Shown one piece after another: positions 32,387 to 40,558 of a stretch of 40,558 bases of DNA. The position numbers were made by a program, and so were the translations under genes. Location: contig JAAZAN010000183.1 of NCBI GenBank assembly GCA_012514315.1, forward strand, positions 1-40,558, in the 5' to 3' direction. The number at the start of each line of letters is the position of its first letter. Position 1 is the stretch's first letter. This stretch comes from Chloroflexota bacterium (lineage in GTDB: Bacteria > Chloroflexota > Anaerolineae > B4-G1). Below the pieces are notes generated by a model, which had not been told where the DNA came from, did no database searches, and was given only the letters and a program-made list of their open reading frames with translations.

Positions 32387-33466
32387 ATGGATATCCTGGT
32401 ATGTGGTGCGGGCGTGACGGGTAGCCTGTACGCTGCCTGGCTACACCGGACTGGTCACAATGTGACGATACTGGCGCGAGGTCAGCGACTGTCCGATATC
32501 CGGCAGCACGGAATTGTCCTCGACGACCAATATCGGGGCGCTCGGACCGTCGACTACGTGCCTGTGGTGGAGCGGCTGAGCACCGACAGCAAGTATGATC
32601 TGGTACTGGTGATGGTGCGCAAGAACCAGGTGAGCGATCTCCTACCTGTTCTGGCCGGGAATCAGCATACACCCAACATACTGTTCCTGATGAACAACGC
32701 TGCTGGCCCTGCCGAGATGATTGAGGCGTTGGGGTATGAGCGGGTCCTGCTAGGGTTCCCTGGTGTGGGCGGGGTTCGGGAGGGCTATACCGTGCGCTGT
32801 GTAGCGGGTACCCAGCGTAGAAAGCCCCAAACGGTCTTTGGTGAGCCCTGCGGATTGCTGACCCCCCGTCTTGATGAAATCGCCGCTGTCCTGACAGAAG
32901 CCGGATTCCGGCCGGTGGTCAGCAAGAACATCGATGCCTGGCTGAAAGCCCATGTGGCCGTTGTCAGCCCGATGGCTAACGCACTGTACATGTGCGCCGG
33001 CGACAACTACAGGCTGGCGCGCACGCGCGATGGTATCGTGCTGATGATCCGTGCTATGCGTGAAGGCTTCCGGGTGCTGCGCGCGCGGGGCGTTCCCATC
33101 ATACCCTCGTACGTGGGAGTCCTGAAGTGGATGCCTGAGCCCGTCTTAGTGGCGCTGTTGTCCAGACTGCTCAATACGCGGGGCGCTGAGTTGGCTATGG
33201 CCGGCCACGCCAGGGCGGCTCGCGATGAGATGCGTTGCATTGCCGATGAGTTCCGGGCCCTGGTGCACAAGACAGACGTCCAGACGCCTGCTATCGATAT
33301 CCTGTACAGCTATATTGACCCGGGCACAGCCCCTGTTCGTCCTGGTAGCGCACGCATTCCGCTCGACTGGCGCCCTGTCTGGACGGCGCTGGGTGTGTTG
33401 GGCGGCGCTGCCCTGGGCATCGGGCTTCTGTCACGCCTCGTCTTACGTCGAAAAGTCGACGGGTAG
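32387..33466 (+). CDS. Ketopantoate reductase (PanE/ApbA) family protein
   Basis: A 359-residue NADPH-dependent reductase-like protein. The dinucleotide motif is GAGVTG at residues 7-12. The C-terminal domain has a lysine block (WLKAHVAVVSPMANALY) in place of the usual KxxxN. A predicted membrane helix near the end (about 330-350) is followed by a basic tail, which is unusual for PanE. It may have a role other than pantothenate synthesis. AGGAGGG precedes the ATG. It is the last gene of the Fur-led unit by spacing (nine bases after the AhpD-like gene). Confidence 0.8.
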   Translation: MDILVCGAGVTGSLYAAWLHRTGHNVTILARGQRLSDIRQHGIVLDDQYRGARTVDYVPVVERLSTDSKYDLVLVMVRKNQVSDLLPVLAGNQHTPNILFLMNNAAGPAEMIEALGYERVLLGFPGVGGVREGYTVRCVAGTQRRKPQTVFGEPCGLLTPRLDEIAAVLTEAGFRPVVSKNIDAWLKAHVAVVSPMANALYMCAGDNYRLARTRDGIVLMIRAMREGFRVLRARGVPIIPSYVGVLKWMPEPVLVALLSRLLNTRGAELAMAGHARAARDEMRCIADEFRALVHKTDVQTPAIDILYSYIDPGTAPVRPGSARIPLDWRPVWTALGVLGGAALGIGLLSRLVLRRKVDG

Positions 33467-33957
33467 GCGGCACGCAGACGGCATTCATAGCTCTATACTC
33501 CTTCCGGTTCTTCGCCGTTGGGCCCTATCCGTACCGGTTTACGGTCGCCCGGGCCATTCTACGCTGGCAGATGTCCTTTCAGTAACTTGATCCATCGTGG
33601 CGGGCCGGTGTATGGTGGACAATAGCCACTGCTGCGGTGTCGACGTCACCCGATGCTTCTATCTGGATGGGCTCACTGAACTGGGTCCGTGTGAACTCGT
33701 GCTACTCGCTGCCAGACGATGATTGGCGGGGTGAGATCTTGTTGTGGCCTGTGGGGTGGGAGTAGGCCGAGGCGCCGAGCAATGGCGATTGTCGCTGTAG
33801 CTTCAAATGGTGGCGAGTGGCGTCAGGGAGCGATGGCGATGTTTGCCCTGGTAGCCTAGTTGAATGATAATGCAGTGCTCGATGTCCACGCCCGTGTATT
33901 CGGGCCTACATCCGCGTAGAAGCAAAGCAACCTCACCTGTGGGGATCACCGAGATTG
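33467..33957 (+). other. 490-base gap without a recognisable gene
   Basis: No gene with a ribosome-binding site and a family match is visible. An open frame of about 60 Trp-rich codons around 33590-33765 has no start signal or recognised family; it may be a decayed coding remnant or chance. The right part holds a promoter (33843-33871) and a small hairpin GCCCG/CGGGC (33890-33905) in the leader of the next gene. Confidence 0.4.
33843..33871 (+). promoter_or_regulatory. Promoter for the GH16-like gene
   Basis: TTGCCC (33843-33848), 17-base spacer, GATAAT (33866-33871). The predicted start near 33878 gives an 80-base leader. Confidence 0.45.
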
Positions 33958-34746
33958 ATGAACACTGTTCACCTGGAATCGTTCTATGAACTGGGCGCGC
34001 ACCTTCGGCGTTACATTGTCGGAAAGGCGTCTCTCGAACCGTGTGATTCGGTCTTGCGGTTTGTCACAACCGATGCATCGGCCCAGGAGTACTCCGATGC
34101 TCAGATCGATGATTGCCAGGAACGCGCCCGCCGCGCGTTCCTGTGGAATCCGCCGCTGAGGTTGGTGACCCGTGCGCGTTTCTCTCACCCGACCGGCGCC
34201 CTGCGTGGAACGGCCGGGTTTGGCTTCTGGAACGATCCCTTTGTGATGACGGGTTCGCGTCCGCCGGCCCTACCACGTGCGCTCTGGTTCTTCTACGCTT
34301 CACCGCCATCTAACATGAAGCTGGACGTTGACGTCGCAGGATTCGGGTGGAAGGCCGCGACCATAGATGCATCGCGCCCGGCTGCCCTGGCGTGGATCCC
34401 GTTCGCGCCTGGTCTGATGTTGCTGATGAACGTTCCCTTGCTGTATCGTCTGTTCTGGCCGCCTGTCCAACGATCATTGTGCATTCGAGAGGCAGAACTG
34501 GATCTAGACATGACCGACTGGCACACCTATGAGATCGACTGGCACGCGGCCCGCACCTGCTTCAAAGTCGATGGCGCGGTTCTTCTGGACACCGTTGCAG
34601 CGCCTCGCGGACCGCTCGGCTTCGTGATGTGGTTGGACAATCAAACCATGGTGATCACGCCGTGGGGACGCTTCCGTTGGGGGTTGCTCGACGCACCCGG
34701 CCGCCAGTGGATGGAAGTCGATGATCTGGTGATCGAGTCTCTGTGA
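33958..34746 (+). CDS. GH16-like concanavalin A-fold protein
   Basis: A 262-residue protein with the jelly-roll pattern of GH16 or related lectin domains. The most typical segments are GTAGFGFWNDPF, ALWFFYASPP, WHTYEIDWHAARTCFKVDG and GPLGFVMWLDNQ. The GH16 catalytic pattern ExDxE is not seen, so it probably binds rather than cleaves, or uses another active site. There is no signal peptide. The start ATG at 33958 has only a weak GGGGA upstream. It is followed after 139 bases by an AGE-family epimerase, which fits a carbohydrate role. Confidence 0.55.
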   Translation: MNTVHLESFYELGAHLRRYIVGKASLEPCDSVLRFVTTDASAQEYSDAQIDDCQERARRAFLWNPPLRLVTRARFSHPTGALRGTAGFGFWNDPFVMTGSRPPALPRALWFFYASPPSNMKLDVDVAGFGWKAATIDASRPAALAWIPFAPGLMLLMNVPLLYRLFWPPVQRSLCIREAELDLDMTDWHTYEIDWHAARTCFKVDGAVLLDTVAAPRGPLGFVMWLDNQTMVITPWGRFRWGLLDAPGRQWMEVDDLVIESL

Positions 34747-34885
34747 GCTTTGCGACTCGGGAAGAATCAGTCTGCGGCTAAGATGCCGCCATGGCGCAGT
34801 TCATATTGGCTGGGATCAGGCGATGGGCTGCGCAACACGATTCTACGTATCGTCAAGCGGAAGGCTGTTCCAGGGGGGATAGAGA

Positions 34886-36163
34886 ATGACCGAACTGAAC
34901 GAGGTTCGCGCGACACTGGATCACATTGAGGCGTACTTGAGGGAGACGCTGCTTCCGTTCTGGATCGAACGCTCTCCTGATCGTGGGGTGGGGGGCTTTC
35001 TGACGTACTTCGACAGCCAAGGTCGGCCGACCGGTGAGACGGTCAAAACGTTCCTGATGCAGATTCGCATGCTCTACACGATGTCGAGCATTCATCGGGC
35101 TGGCCTCGACGACGGGCGGTGCGCGGAGCTGGCCCGCATGGGCGCTGAGTTCATTCTCGATCACTACTGGGATGACGCTCACGACGGCTGGATCTGGATC
35201 GCGGATCGCTATGGCGCCCCATTGGTGGCCAGCAAGATTGGCTATGGACAGTGCTTCGCGATGTATGCGTTCAGTGAGTACTTTATGGCGACTGGCGACG
35301 AGCGCGGCCGCGAGGCAGCGTTGCGGACGTACGATGCGGTCGGCCGACATATGATCGACACACAGCGCGGCGGATACTACGAGATCATGCAGCCTGACTG
35401 GCGCCCTGAGCGACCGGGGAAGTTCGGCGGCGACCGTAAGAGTATAGACGTCCATATGCATATGATGGAAGCGCTGACCAATATGCTGGAAATGACGGGC
35501 AGCGAGACTCACCGGCGACGCCTCCTCGAGGTCATCGGCCTGATCATCGGGAGCATGCTGCGCGCTGAGGATCGGACGGGGTATATGCAGTTCTCACTGG
35601 ACTTCAAGCCGCTGCCGGCGATTCTGTTCGATGTGGAATGGGGACGGGATGCTGAGCCCGAGGACGGTCTGGCTCGCCCGATCAGCTATACATCCTACGG
35701 CCACAATGTTGAGTTTGCATGGCTGCTGCTTCACGCCGCCGAGATCCTCGACTGTCCGCTGGAGGAGTATGCGGGTATCGCCCGCAGCATCTTCGACCAC
35801 TGTATAGACTATGGGATCGATCGCGAGCTGGGTGGTGTGTTTGTCGATGGTCCTCACAATGCCATGCCGGCTGGTACCGAGAAGCAGTTCTGGCAGCAGG
35901 CTGAGGTGCTCGTTGGCATGTTGGATGCGTACCGGTTGTTCGGCCACGACAGGTATTGGGACGCTTTCAAGGAAGTCTACAACTTCGTATTCTCGAAATT
36001 CGTAAACATGGCGGGCGGCGGTGAGTGGTACGAGCGTCTCGACCGGTCAGGCGGCCCGATTGATGATGCATTGGGCCACGGTTGGAAGATCAGCTACCAT
36101 ACAGTTCGGTCTATGGCGCAGTCGATCAAACGGCTGCGGCTGATCCTTCAGGCTGCGGCATAG
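34886..36163 (+). CDS. AGE family epimerase/isomerase (cellobiose/mannose 2-epimerase-like)
   Basis: A 425-residue (alpha/alpha)6-barrel protein of the N-acylglucosamine 2-epimerase superfamily, which epimerises or isomerises C2 of sugars. The active-site histidine segments are DVHMHMMEAL, YGHNVEFAWLL and KISYHTVRS, and the aromatic residues near them are kept. These are more like cellobiose 2-epimerase or mannose isomerase members than the renin-binding type. GGGGGGATAGAGA is ahead of the ATG. It is likely cytoplasmic. The substrate cannot be fixed from sequence. Confidence 0.85.
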   Translation: MTELNEVRATLDHIEAYLRETLLPFWIERSPDRGVGGFLTYFDSQGRPTGETVKTFLMQIRMLYTMSSIHRAGLDDGRCAELARMGAEFILDHYWDDAHDGWIWIADRYGAPLVASKIGYGQCFAMYAFSEYFMATGDERGREAALRTYDAVGRHMIDTQRGGYYEIMQPDWRPERPGKFGGDRKSIDVHMHMMEALTNMLEMTGSETHRRRLLEVIGLIIGSMLRAEDRTGYMQFSLDFKPLPAILFDVEWGRDAEPEDGLARPISYTSYGHNVEFAWLLLHAAEILDCPLEEYAGIARSIFDHCIDYGIDRELGGVFVDGPHNAMPAGTEKQFWQQAEVLVGMLDAYRLFGHDRYWDAFKEVYNFVFSKFVNMAGGGEWYERLDRSGGPIDDALGHGWKISYHTVRSMAQSIKRLRLILQAAA

Positions 36164-36224
36164 AGGTTTGTGCCCGGTACCTTCTTCCGTGACCGCGACT
36201 CAGAATGATGATATGAGGTGCCCT

Positions 36225-37433
36225 ATGAGCAGACTACTGACACCGGTCCTCGTTGGTGTGCTCTTGCTAACTCTGGTTGGATGCACTGGACAGGTTGAGG
36301 AGACGCCAGCGCCTGACCTTGAATCGATCGCCCCGTTGATCTCTGTGACGGGCAAGGTGCTGCCTGCACAAAGATCCACGCTGAGCACTCAGTCGTCCGG
36401 TATTGTGGCTGAGGTCCTGGTTGAACCTGGAGACCGTGTCGCCGCGGGCGATGTGTTGGTTCGCCTCGATGCCACGGATGCCACCCTGGCGTTGCGGCAG
36501 GCTGAGGCGGTGCTCCACAGTGCGCAGGCACAGCTAGCGTTGCTGGAAGGCGGAGCGCGCGCTGAGGAAGTCGCCGTGTCCGAAGCACAGATTGAGGCGG
36601 CGGGGGCGTTGCTCTCCCAGGCCGTTGCTGAGAAAGGGCAGTTCGAGGCAGGTACTCTGGAGGCCGACATTGCCGCGGCCGAGGCTCAGCTCGCAGCGGT
36701 CCAGGCCGAACAGCGGGCTGCCCTCGAAGCTCACGACCAGACAATGAAGTGTTACGACGTGACATTGCCCGATGGTCAGACGAAGAACGTATGCCCAGCA
36801 TTGGGCACTCTGGAGGAACAGGCTCGCTTCAACCTTCACGCCGCGGACCAGGCTGTCGCTGCAGCCCAGGCTCGATTGGATGCGCTGGTTGGGAGTGTCC
36901 AGGACCGGGAGCGGACGGTGAGCTCTGCGGTCTGGGCGGCGGCTGCTCAACGGAACGTGGCGCAGGCGCAGTTGGCGCTCCTGGAGGCAGGGCCTCGCGC
37001 TGAGGAGATTGCCGTGGCCGAGGCCGCGGTCGAACAGGCCCTGGTCACGCGTGACTCCACTCAGGTTGCGTTGGATCGGTGCCAAATCCACGCACCGTTT
37101 GACGGCACGATCGGTGCGGTCAACGTGAGACTGGGCGAGTTCGCTTCTGTGGGCCAGGCTCTGGTGACCTTGGGCGATCTCAATACCCTCCGCATCGAGA
37201 CTACCGATCTGGACGAGATCGATGTGGCGCAGGTCGCTCAAGGGCAGGAGGTTGCGGTGACACTGGATGCGCTTCCCGACCGTACGTTCGTGGGACACGT
37301 GGTGCGCATCAGCCCCATGTCCGAACCCGGTGCGGGCGGGGTCAACTACACAACATACGTTGAGTTATCGGAGACTGTGCCGGAGATGCGCTGGGGGATG
37401 ACGGCGTTTGTCGATATCCAGACGACGCGATAG
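36225..37433 (+). CDS. HlyD/MacA-like periplasmic adaptor lipoprotein
   Basis: A 402-residue adaptor. The signal peptide ends in the lipobox LVGC (C20). The biotinyl-lipoyl-like domain follows (VTGKVLPAQ, VLVEPGDRVAAGDVLVRLD). A long alpha-hairpin holds two similar segments (GGARAEEVAVSEAQIEAA and AGPRAEEIAVAEAAVEQA), and the domain returns as CQIHAPFDGTIGAVNVRLGEF. The beta-barrel is IDVAQVAQGQEVAVTLDALPDR. GAGG six bases before sets the ATG at 36225. Two cysteines in the hairpin (CYDVTLPDGQTKNVC) could form a disulfide. It is first of a three-gene MacAB-like exporter. Confidence 0.92.
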   Translation: MSRLLTPVLVGVLLLTLVGCTGQVEETPAPDLESIAPLISVTGKVLPAQRSTLSTQSSGIVAEVLVEPGDRVAAGDVLVRLDATDATLALRQAEAVLHSAQAQLALLEGGARAEEVAVSEAQIEAAGALLSQAVAEKGQFEAGTLEADIAAAEAQLAAVQAEQRAALEAHDQTMKCYDVTLPDGQTKNVCPALGTLEEQARFNLHAADQAVAAAQARLDALVGSVQDRERTVSSAVWAAAAQRNVAQAQLALLEAGPRAEEIAVAEAAVEQALVTRDSTQVALDRCQIHAPFDGTIGAVNVRLGEFASVGQALVTLGDLNTLRIETTDLDEIDVAQVAQGQEVAVTLDALPDRTFVGHVVRISPMSEPGAGGVNYTTYVELSETVPEMRWGMTAFVDIQTTR

Positions 37434-37463
37434 ACGATCTGGCGGTTCTCTGCGGAGTGGGTG

Positions 37464-39695
37464 ATGATTGTCAAGAGTCTTCTCGGACGCAAGATGCGCA
37501 CGATCCTGACCGTGTTCGGTATCGCGGTCGGAGTAGCTGCGGTGGTTGCGCTGGGTGCTCTTGGCGATGGCATGATTGAGGGATACACCACGATGGGAGG
37601 CGGCAGTGGCGCCGACTTGCTGGTGGTGCAGGACGATGCCCTCGATATCATGTTCAGTGCGGTCGATCAGGATCTCGGTACGACACTGGCCGGATTCGCT
37701 GGTGTAACCGATGTCTCGGAGATGATCTACACGTTCGCCGCGACGGACGGGGCAGCCTACTTCATCGTCTATGGATATGATCCGGATGGCTTCGCGATTC
37801 AGCGCTTCCGGATCGTGGAGGGCCAGTCGTTGAGCCGGCGGGCCGCCCCGCACGGTGGCAAACCAGTCCTGTTGGGTAGGGCCGCTGCCGATGACTTCGG
37901 ACTCTCAGTTGGAGACACGTTCCGCCTGTATGAGAGCCAGTTCCGCATCGTCGGTATCTTTGAGACCGGTGCGCCTTTTGAGGACGGCGCAGCGGTTGTG
38001 CTCCTTGAGGACGCCCAAGTGATCAGTGGCAAGCCGCGTCAGGTCAACGCATTGCTCCTGAAGGTTCGCGACGGCGCTGACTTAGACGCCCTGAGAGACC
38101 GCATCGAACGGCGATTCCCCAAGTTGACCACCACGACGTCGGCGGACTTCCTTGAAAAGCAGGAAATGCTGCAATATGTCGACGCATTCACGTGGACCGT
38201 GTCGTTCGTGGCCTTGCTCATCGGCGGCGTTGGTGTGATGAACACCATGCTGATGAGCGTCTTTGAGCGCACGCGCGAGTTTGGTGTGCTGCGCGCAGTG
38301 GGGTGGCGGCCACGCCGGGTCCTGGCGTTGGTCATCGGCGAGTCGCTGATACTCAGTCTGCTCGGTGGGATGATGGGCGTCGGACTGGGCATTCTCGCGG
38401 TCTGGGCCGTCTCCAACGCGCCCGTGTACAGTAGCTTCATGCCCGGGCATATCTCCATCAGTCTGATGGTCCAGGGCGGTGTCGTGGCCGTCGGCTTGGG
38501 ATTGATCGGCGGTGCGCTGCCGGCATGGCATGCCTCCAGGTTGACGCCAGTGGAGGCGATGCGCACCGACGGCGCGGCGGCCAGCGGGACTCGACACGTG
38601 CGCTCGGCGGCTTTGCGCAACATCTTGAGACGCCCGACGCGTACCTTGTTGACCGTGGTCGGCATTGGCGTCGCGATGATGGCCATCGTCCTGCTGGGCG
38701 CATTTGGCGAAGGAATGGTCGATACCATCGCTGGCCTCGCATTGGGGTCCGGGGCAAACCTGGTCGGGATGGAGGCCGATGCCTCGATTGATCTGAGCAA
38801 GATTGACGAAGGGATAGTGCGACGTATGGTCGGTGTGCCCGGTGTGAGCAATGCTGAGGGATTCCTGACGGGGTATACCTCGATGGGCGATCTGCCGTTC
38901 TTCATCGTCTTTGGTTATCAACCGCGCGGCCGGCTCATTCGTGAGTTCAAGCTGGTCGACGGAGACCCACTGACGACCAATCGACAGATACTCCTTGGGC
39001 GAGTCGCGGCCGAGAATCTGGGCTACAGGGTGGGCCAGACTATCCACGTCTTCGATAGCAGCTTCAAAATCGTCGGTATCTACGAGACAGGCGTCGCTAT
39101 GCAGGACGGCGGCGGGATAGTCACGCTGCGTGATGCCCAGAGGCTTTTCGGGCAGGCGCGCAAGGTCAGCTTCGTCGGAGTCTGGCTCGAACACCCTGAA
39201 CGGGCGGCCGGAACCATCGCGGAGATGGAGGCGCGCTTTCCAGAGGTTTCGCTATCATTGGCGACCGAGTTCTCAGAGGGCCTTATGGACCTTGAGATGA
39301 TGCGATCGGCTACCTGGGCAATCTCATTTGTGACGCTCCTGGTTGGCGGGCTCGGCATGACGAACACCATGGTGATGAGTGTGTTCGAGCGTACGCGCGA
39401 AATCGGTGTGCTGCGGGCCCTGGGCTGGCGCAAGGGCCGGGTCCTGGCGATGATCGTTCAGGAATCCGTCACGCTGAGCGTGATTGGAGGCGTCGCTGGA
39501 GTGCTGATTGGCGTGGTCTTTGGCTACTTGCTCAATATGACGCCCTTCGTGCAGAGTTGGCTGCGCATCATCTATACCCCATCGCTCTTTGCGCAGGCCT
39601 TGCTGACTGCACTACTTCTGGGTGTCGTGGGGAGCATCTACCCGGCTTGGCGCGCCTCCAACCTTCAGCCGGTCGAAGCGCTGCGGTACGAATAG
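37464..39695 (+). CDS. Tandem-duplicated MacB/FtsX-type ABC transporter permease
   Basis: A 743-residue permease made of two similar halves (about 1-375 and 385-743). Each has one N-terminal helix (MRTILTVFGIAVGVAA; TRTLLTVVGIGVAMMA), an extracytoplasmic MacB-type domain with FETG/YETG, and three C-terminal helices of an FtsX domain. The cytoplasmic coupling segments are SVFERTREFGVLRAVGWRPRRV and SVFERTREIGVLRALGWRKGRV. This gives eight helices in one chain where MacB uses a dimer. GGAG six bases upstream selects ATG 37464. The export substrate is unknown. Confidence 0.93.
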   Translation: MIVKSLLGRKMRTILTVFGIAVGVAAVVALGALGDGMIEGYTTMGGGSGADLLVVQDDALDIMFSAVDQDLGTTLAGFAGVTDVSEMIYTFAATDGAAYFIVYGYDPDGFAIQRFRIVEGQSLSRRAAPHGGKPVLLGRAAADDFGLSVGDTFRLYESQFRIVGIFETGAPFEDGAAVVLLEDAQVISGKPRQVNALLLKVRDGADLDALRDRIERRFPKLTTTTSADFLEKQEMLQYVDAFTWTVSFVALLIGGVGVMNTMLMSVFERTREFGVLRAVGWRPRRVLALVIGESLILSLLGGMMGVGLGILAVWAVSNAPVYSSFMPGHISISLMVQGGVVAVGLGLIGGALPAWHASRLTPVEAMRTDGAAASGTRHVRSAALRNILRRPTRTLLTVVGIGVAMMAIVLLGAFGEGMVDTIAGLALGSGANLVGMEADASIDLSKIDEGIVRRMVGVPGVSNAEGFLTGYTSMGDLPFFIVFGYQPRGRLIREFKLVDGDPLTTNRQILLGRVAAENLGYRVGQTIHVFDSSFKIVGIYETGVAMQDGGGIVTLRDAQRLFGQARKVSFVGVWLEHPERAAGTIAEMEARFPEVSLSLATEFSEGLMDLEMMRSATWAISFVTLLVGGLGMTNTMVMSVFERTREIGVLRALGWRKGRVLAMIVQESVTLSVIGGVAGVLIGVVFGYLLNMTPFVQSWLRIIYTPSLFAQALLTALLLGVVGSIYPAWRASNLQPVEALRYE

Positions 39696-39739
39696 ACCCG
39701 TGAACGGTGTCACTCGATGATGTCTTCAGGAAGCGTTGT

Positions 39740-40558
39740 ATGACGACGACGAGAACCGACTATCTCATAGAGACGAAGAACTTGGCCAAGTACTACGGTG
39801 ACGGCGCCCAGGTGCGTGCGCTGGATGGCGTCACCATCCGGATCGCGCTGGGCGAGTACGTCGCCGTCATGGGGCCGTCGGGTTCGGGCAAATCCACCCT
39901 GCTCAACATGTTGGGGGCGTTGGACCGTCCTACCAGTGGTGTCGTGTTGGTGGATGGTCAGAATCTGGCGACGATCCGCGATCTGGACGGCTTCCGGGCG
40001 CGCACGGTAGGATTTGTTTTCCAGATGCATAATCTGATCCCGACGCTCAACGCCCGCGAGAATGTCGAGGTGCCAATGATGGGCCAGGTGGCCAGCCAGC
40101 GCGAGCGTCGCCGCCGGTCTGAAGAACTGCTTGGTATGGTGGGTCTTTCAGATCGGGCCAGTCACGTCCCGGGACAGCTTTCCGGTGGGCAGCGGCAGCG
40201 GGTAGCTATTGCACGCGCATTGGCCAATCAGCCCGCGCTGATTCTCGCCGATGAACCCACGGGCAATCTCGACTCCCAGAGCGGCTCTGAGGTCATCTTG
40301 CTGCTGCGACGGCTCAACCAAGATCTGGGCACGAGCATCATCGTTGTGACCCACGACCCGGCCGTGGCGCGACAGACGGATCGCGTGTTGGTCATGCAGG
40401 ATGGTCGCATCGTGGACGATCACCGTGTCGGCGACCCATACGAAGAGGACCTGAAGGTGTTTCGTAGTTCTGCATTGGGGCAGGCGTTCCGCGACAGCAA
40501 CCAGACCGTCCTGAGCCGGTTCAGCCCTGAGGACCTCGCCGCCCTCGAGCAGTTGCTG
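39740..40558 (+). CDS. ABC transporter ATP-binding protein (MacB/LolD type, 3' end outside window)
   Basis: An open frame of 273 codons runs to the window edge. Walker A is GPSGSGKS at residues 45-52, the Q-loop is FQMHN, the signature is LSGGQRQR, Walker B is LILADEPTG, and the switch histidine is THD. After about residue 225 it continues past the usual end of LolD/MacB ATPases with an extension (VLSRFSPEDLAALEQLL) whose end is not visible. AGGAAG six bases before the ATG at 39740 sets the start. It energises the tandem permease upstream. Confidence 0.93.
   Translation, partial: MTTTRTDYLIETKNLAKYYGDGAQVRALDGVTIRIALGEYVAVMGPSGSGKSTLLNMLGALDRPTSGVVLVDGQNLATIRDLDGFRARTVGFVFQMHNLIPTLNARENVEVPMMGQVASQRERRRRSEELLGMVGLSDRASHVPGQLSGGQRQRVAIARALANQPALILADEPTGNLDSQSGSEVILLLRRLNQDLGTSIIVVTHDPAVARQTDRVLVMQDGRIVDDHRVGDPYEEDLKVFRSSALGQAFRDSNQTVLSRFSPEDLAALEQLL

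Noticed and set aside
38082..39194. 370-residue open frame antisense to the tandem permease
   Set aside because: Low-complexity His/Gln/Arg shadow of a clearly recognised permease.

Overview
This is a GC-rich, gene-dense bacterial stretch with about 34 complete protein genes and one gene cut at each edge. I see no tRNA, rRNA, CRISPR array or insertion sequence. Start codons are mostly preceded by good Shine-Dalgarno sequences, and several sigma70-type promoters can be read: TTGCCN or TTGACT/A, a 16-17 bp spacer, then TATAAT-like. The family mix is a TRAM/PIN protein-cysS-rlmB operon, PSMA-like M28 peptidase, ParA next to a GH1 enzyme, zinc-ribbon Nudix-GNAT fusion, Feo operon with YibE/F, and MacB-type transporter. 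This fits a Chloroflexota (Anaerolineae-like) genome, but that is inference from gene content and not proven.

Region 1 (1-7890, + strand): the tail of a probable glycoside hydrolase, then an eight-gene run of small-molecule enzymes: D-2-hydroxyacid dehydrogenase, HpcH/HpaI aldolase, cyclase-family hydrolase, SDR, inositol-3-phosphate synthase, PfkB kinase, Gfo/Idh/MocA oxidoreductase and an epimerase/dehydratase. It reads as a sugar, cyclitol or sugar-acid pathway that I cannot match to a described one. Region 2 (8026-11712, - strand): rlmB, cysS and a membrane PIN-TRAM protein. They lie behind a strong promoter, a long structured leader and an intrinsic terminator placed just before the first gene, which is the layout of a transcription attenuator.

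Region 3 (11765-18631, + strand): a six-helix ferric-reductase-like protein, then ParA overlapping a GH1 enzyme that carries an acidic repeat-bearing N-terminal extension, then a Nudix-GNAT fusion, then a Vps62-like/PrsW-like membrane protein. Region 4 (18735-24530, - strand): polysaccharide deacetylase, an anti-sigma-like membrane protein with its ECF sigma factor, an SDR and an M28 peptidase. Region 5 (24557-26803, + strand): a GHL6/GH42-like hydrolase ending in a long hairpin.

Region 6 (26832-33466, + strand): an iron-responsive operon led by a Fur-family regulator with a Fur-box-like operator over its own promoter. It continues with feoA, feoB, a YibE/F membrane protein, a FeoC-like Cys-rich protein, a cobalamin adenosyltransferase, an AhpD-like protein and a PanE-like reductase. 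Region 7 (33467-40558, + strand): a gene-poor 490-base gap, a GH16-like lectin-fold protein, an AGE-family epimerase, and a MacAB-like exporter (lipoprotein adaptor, tandem-fused permease, ATPase running off the edge).
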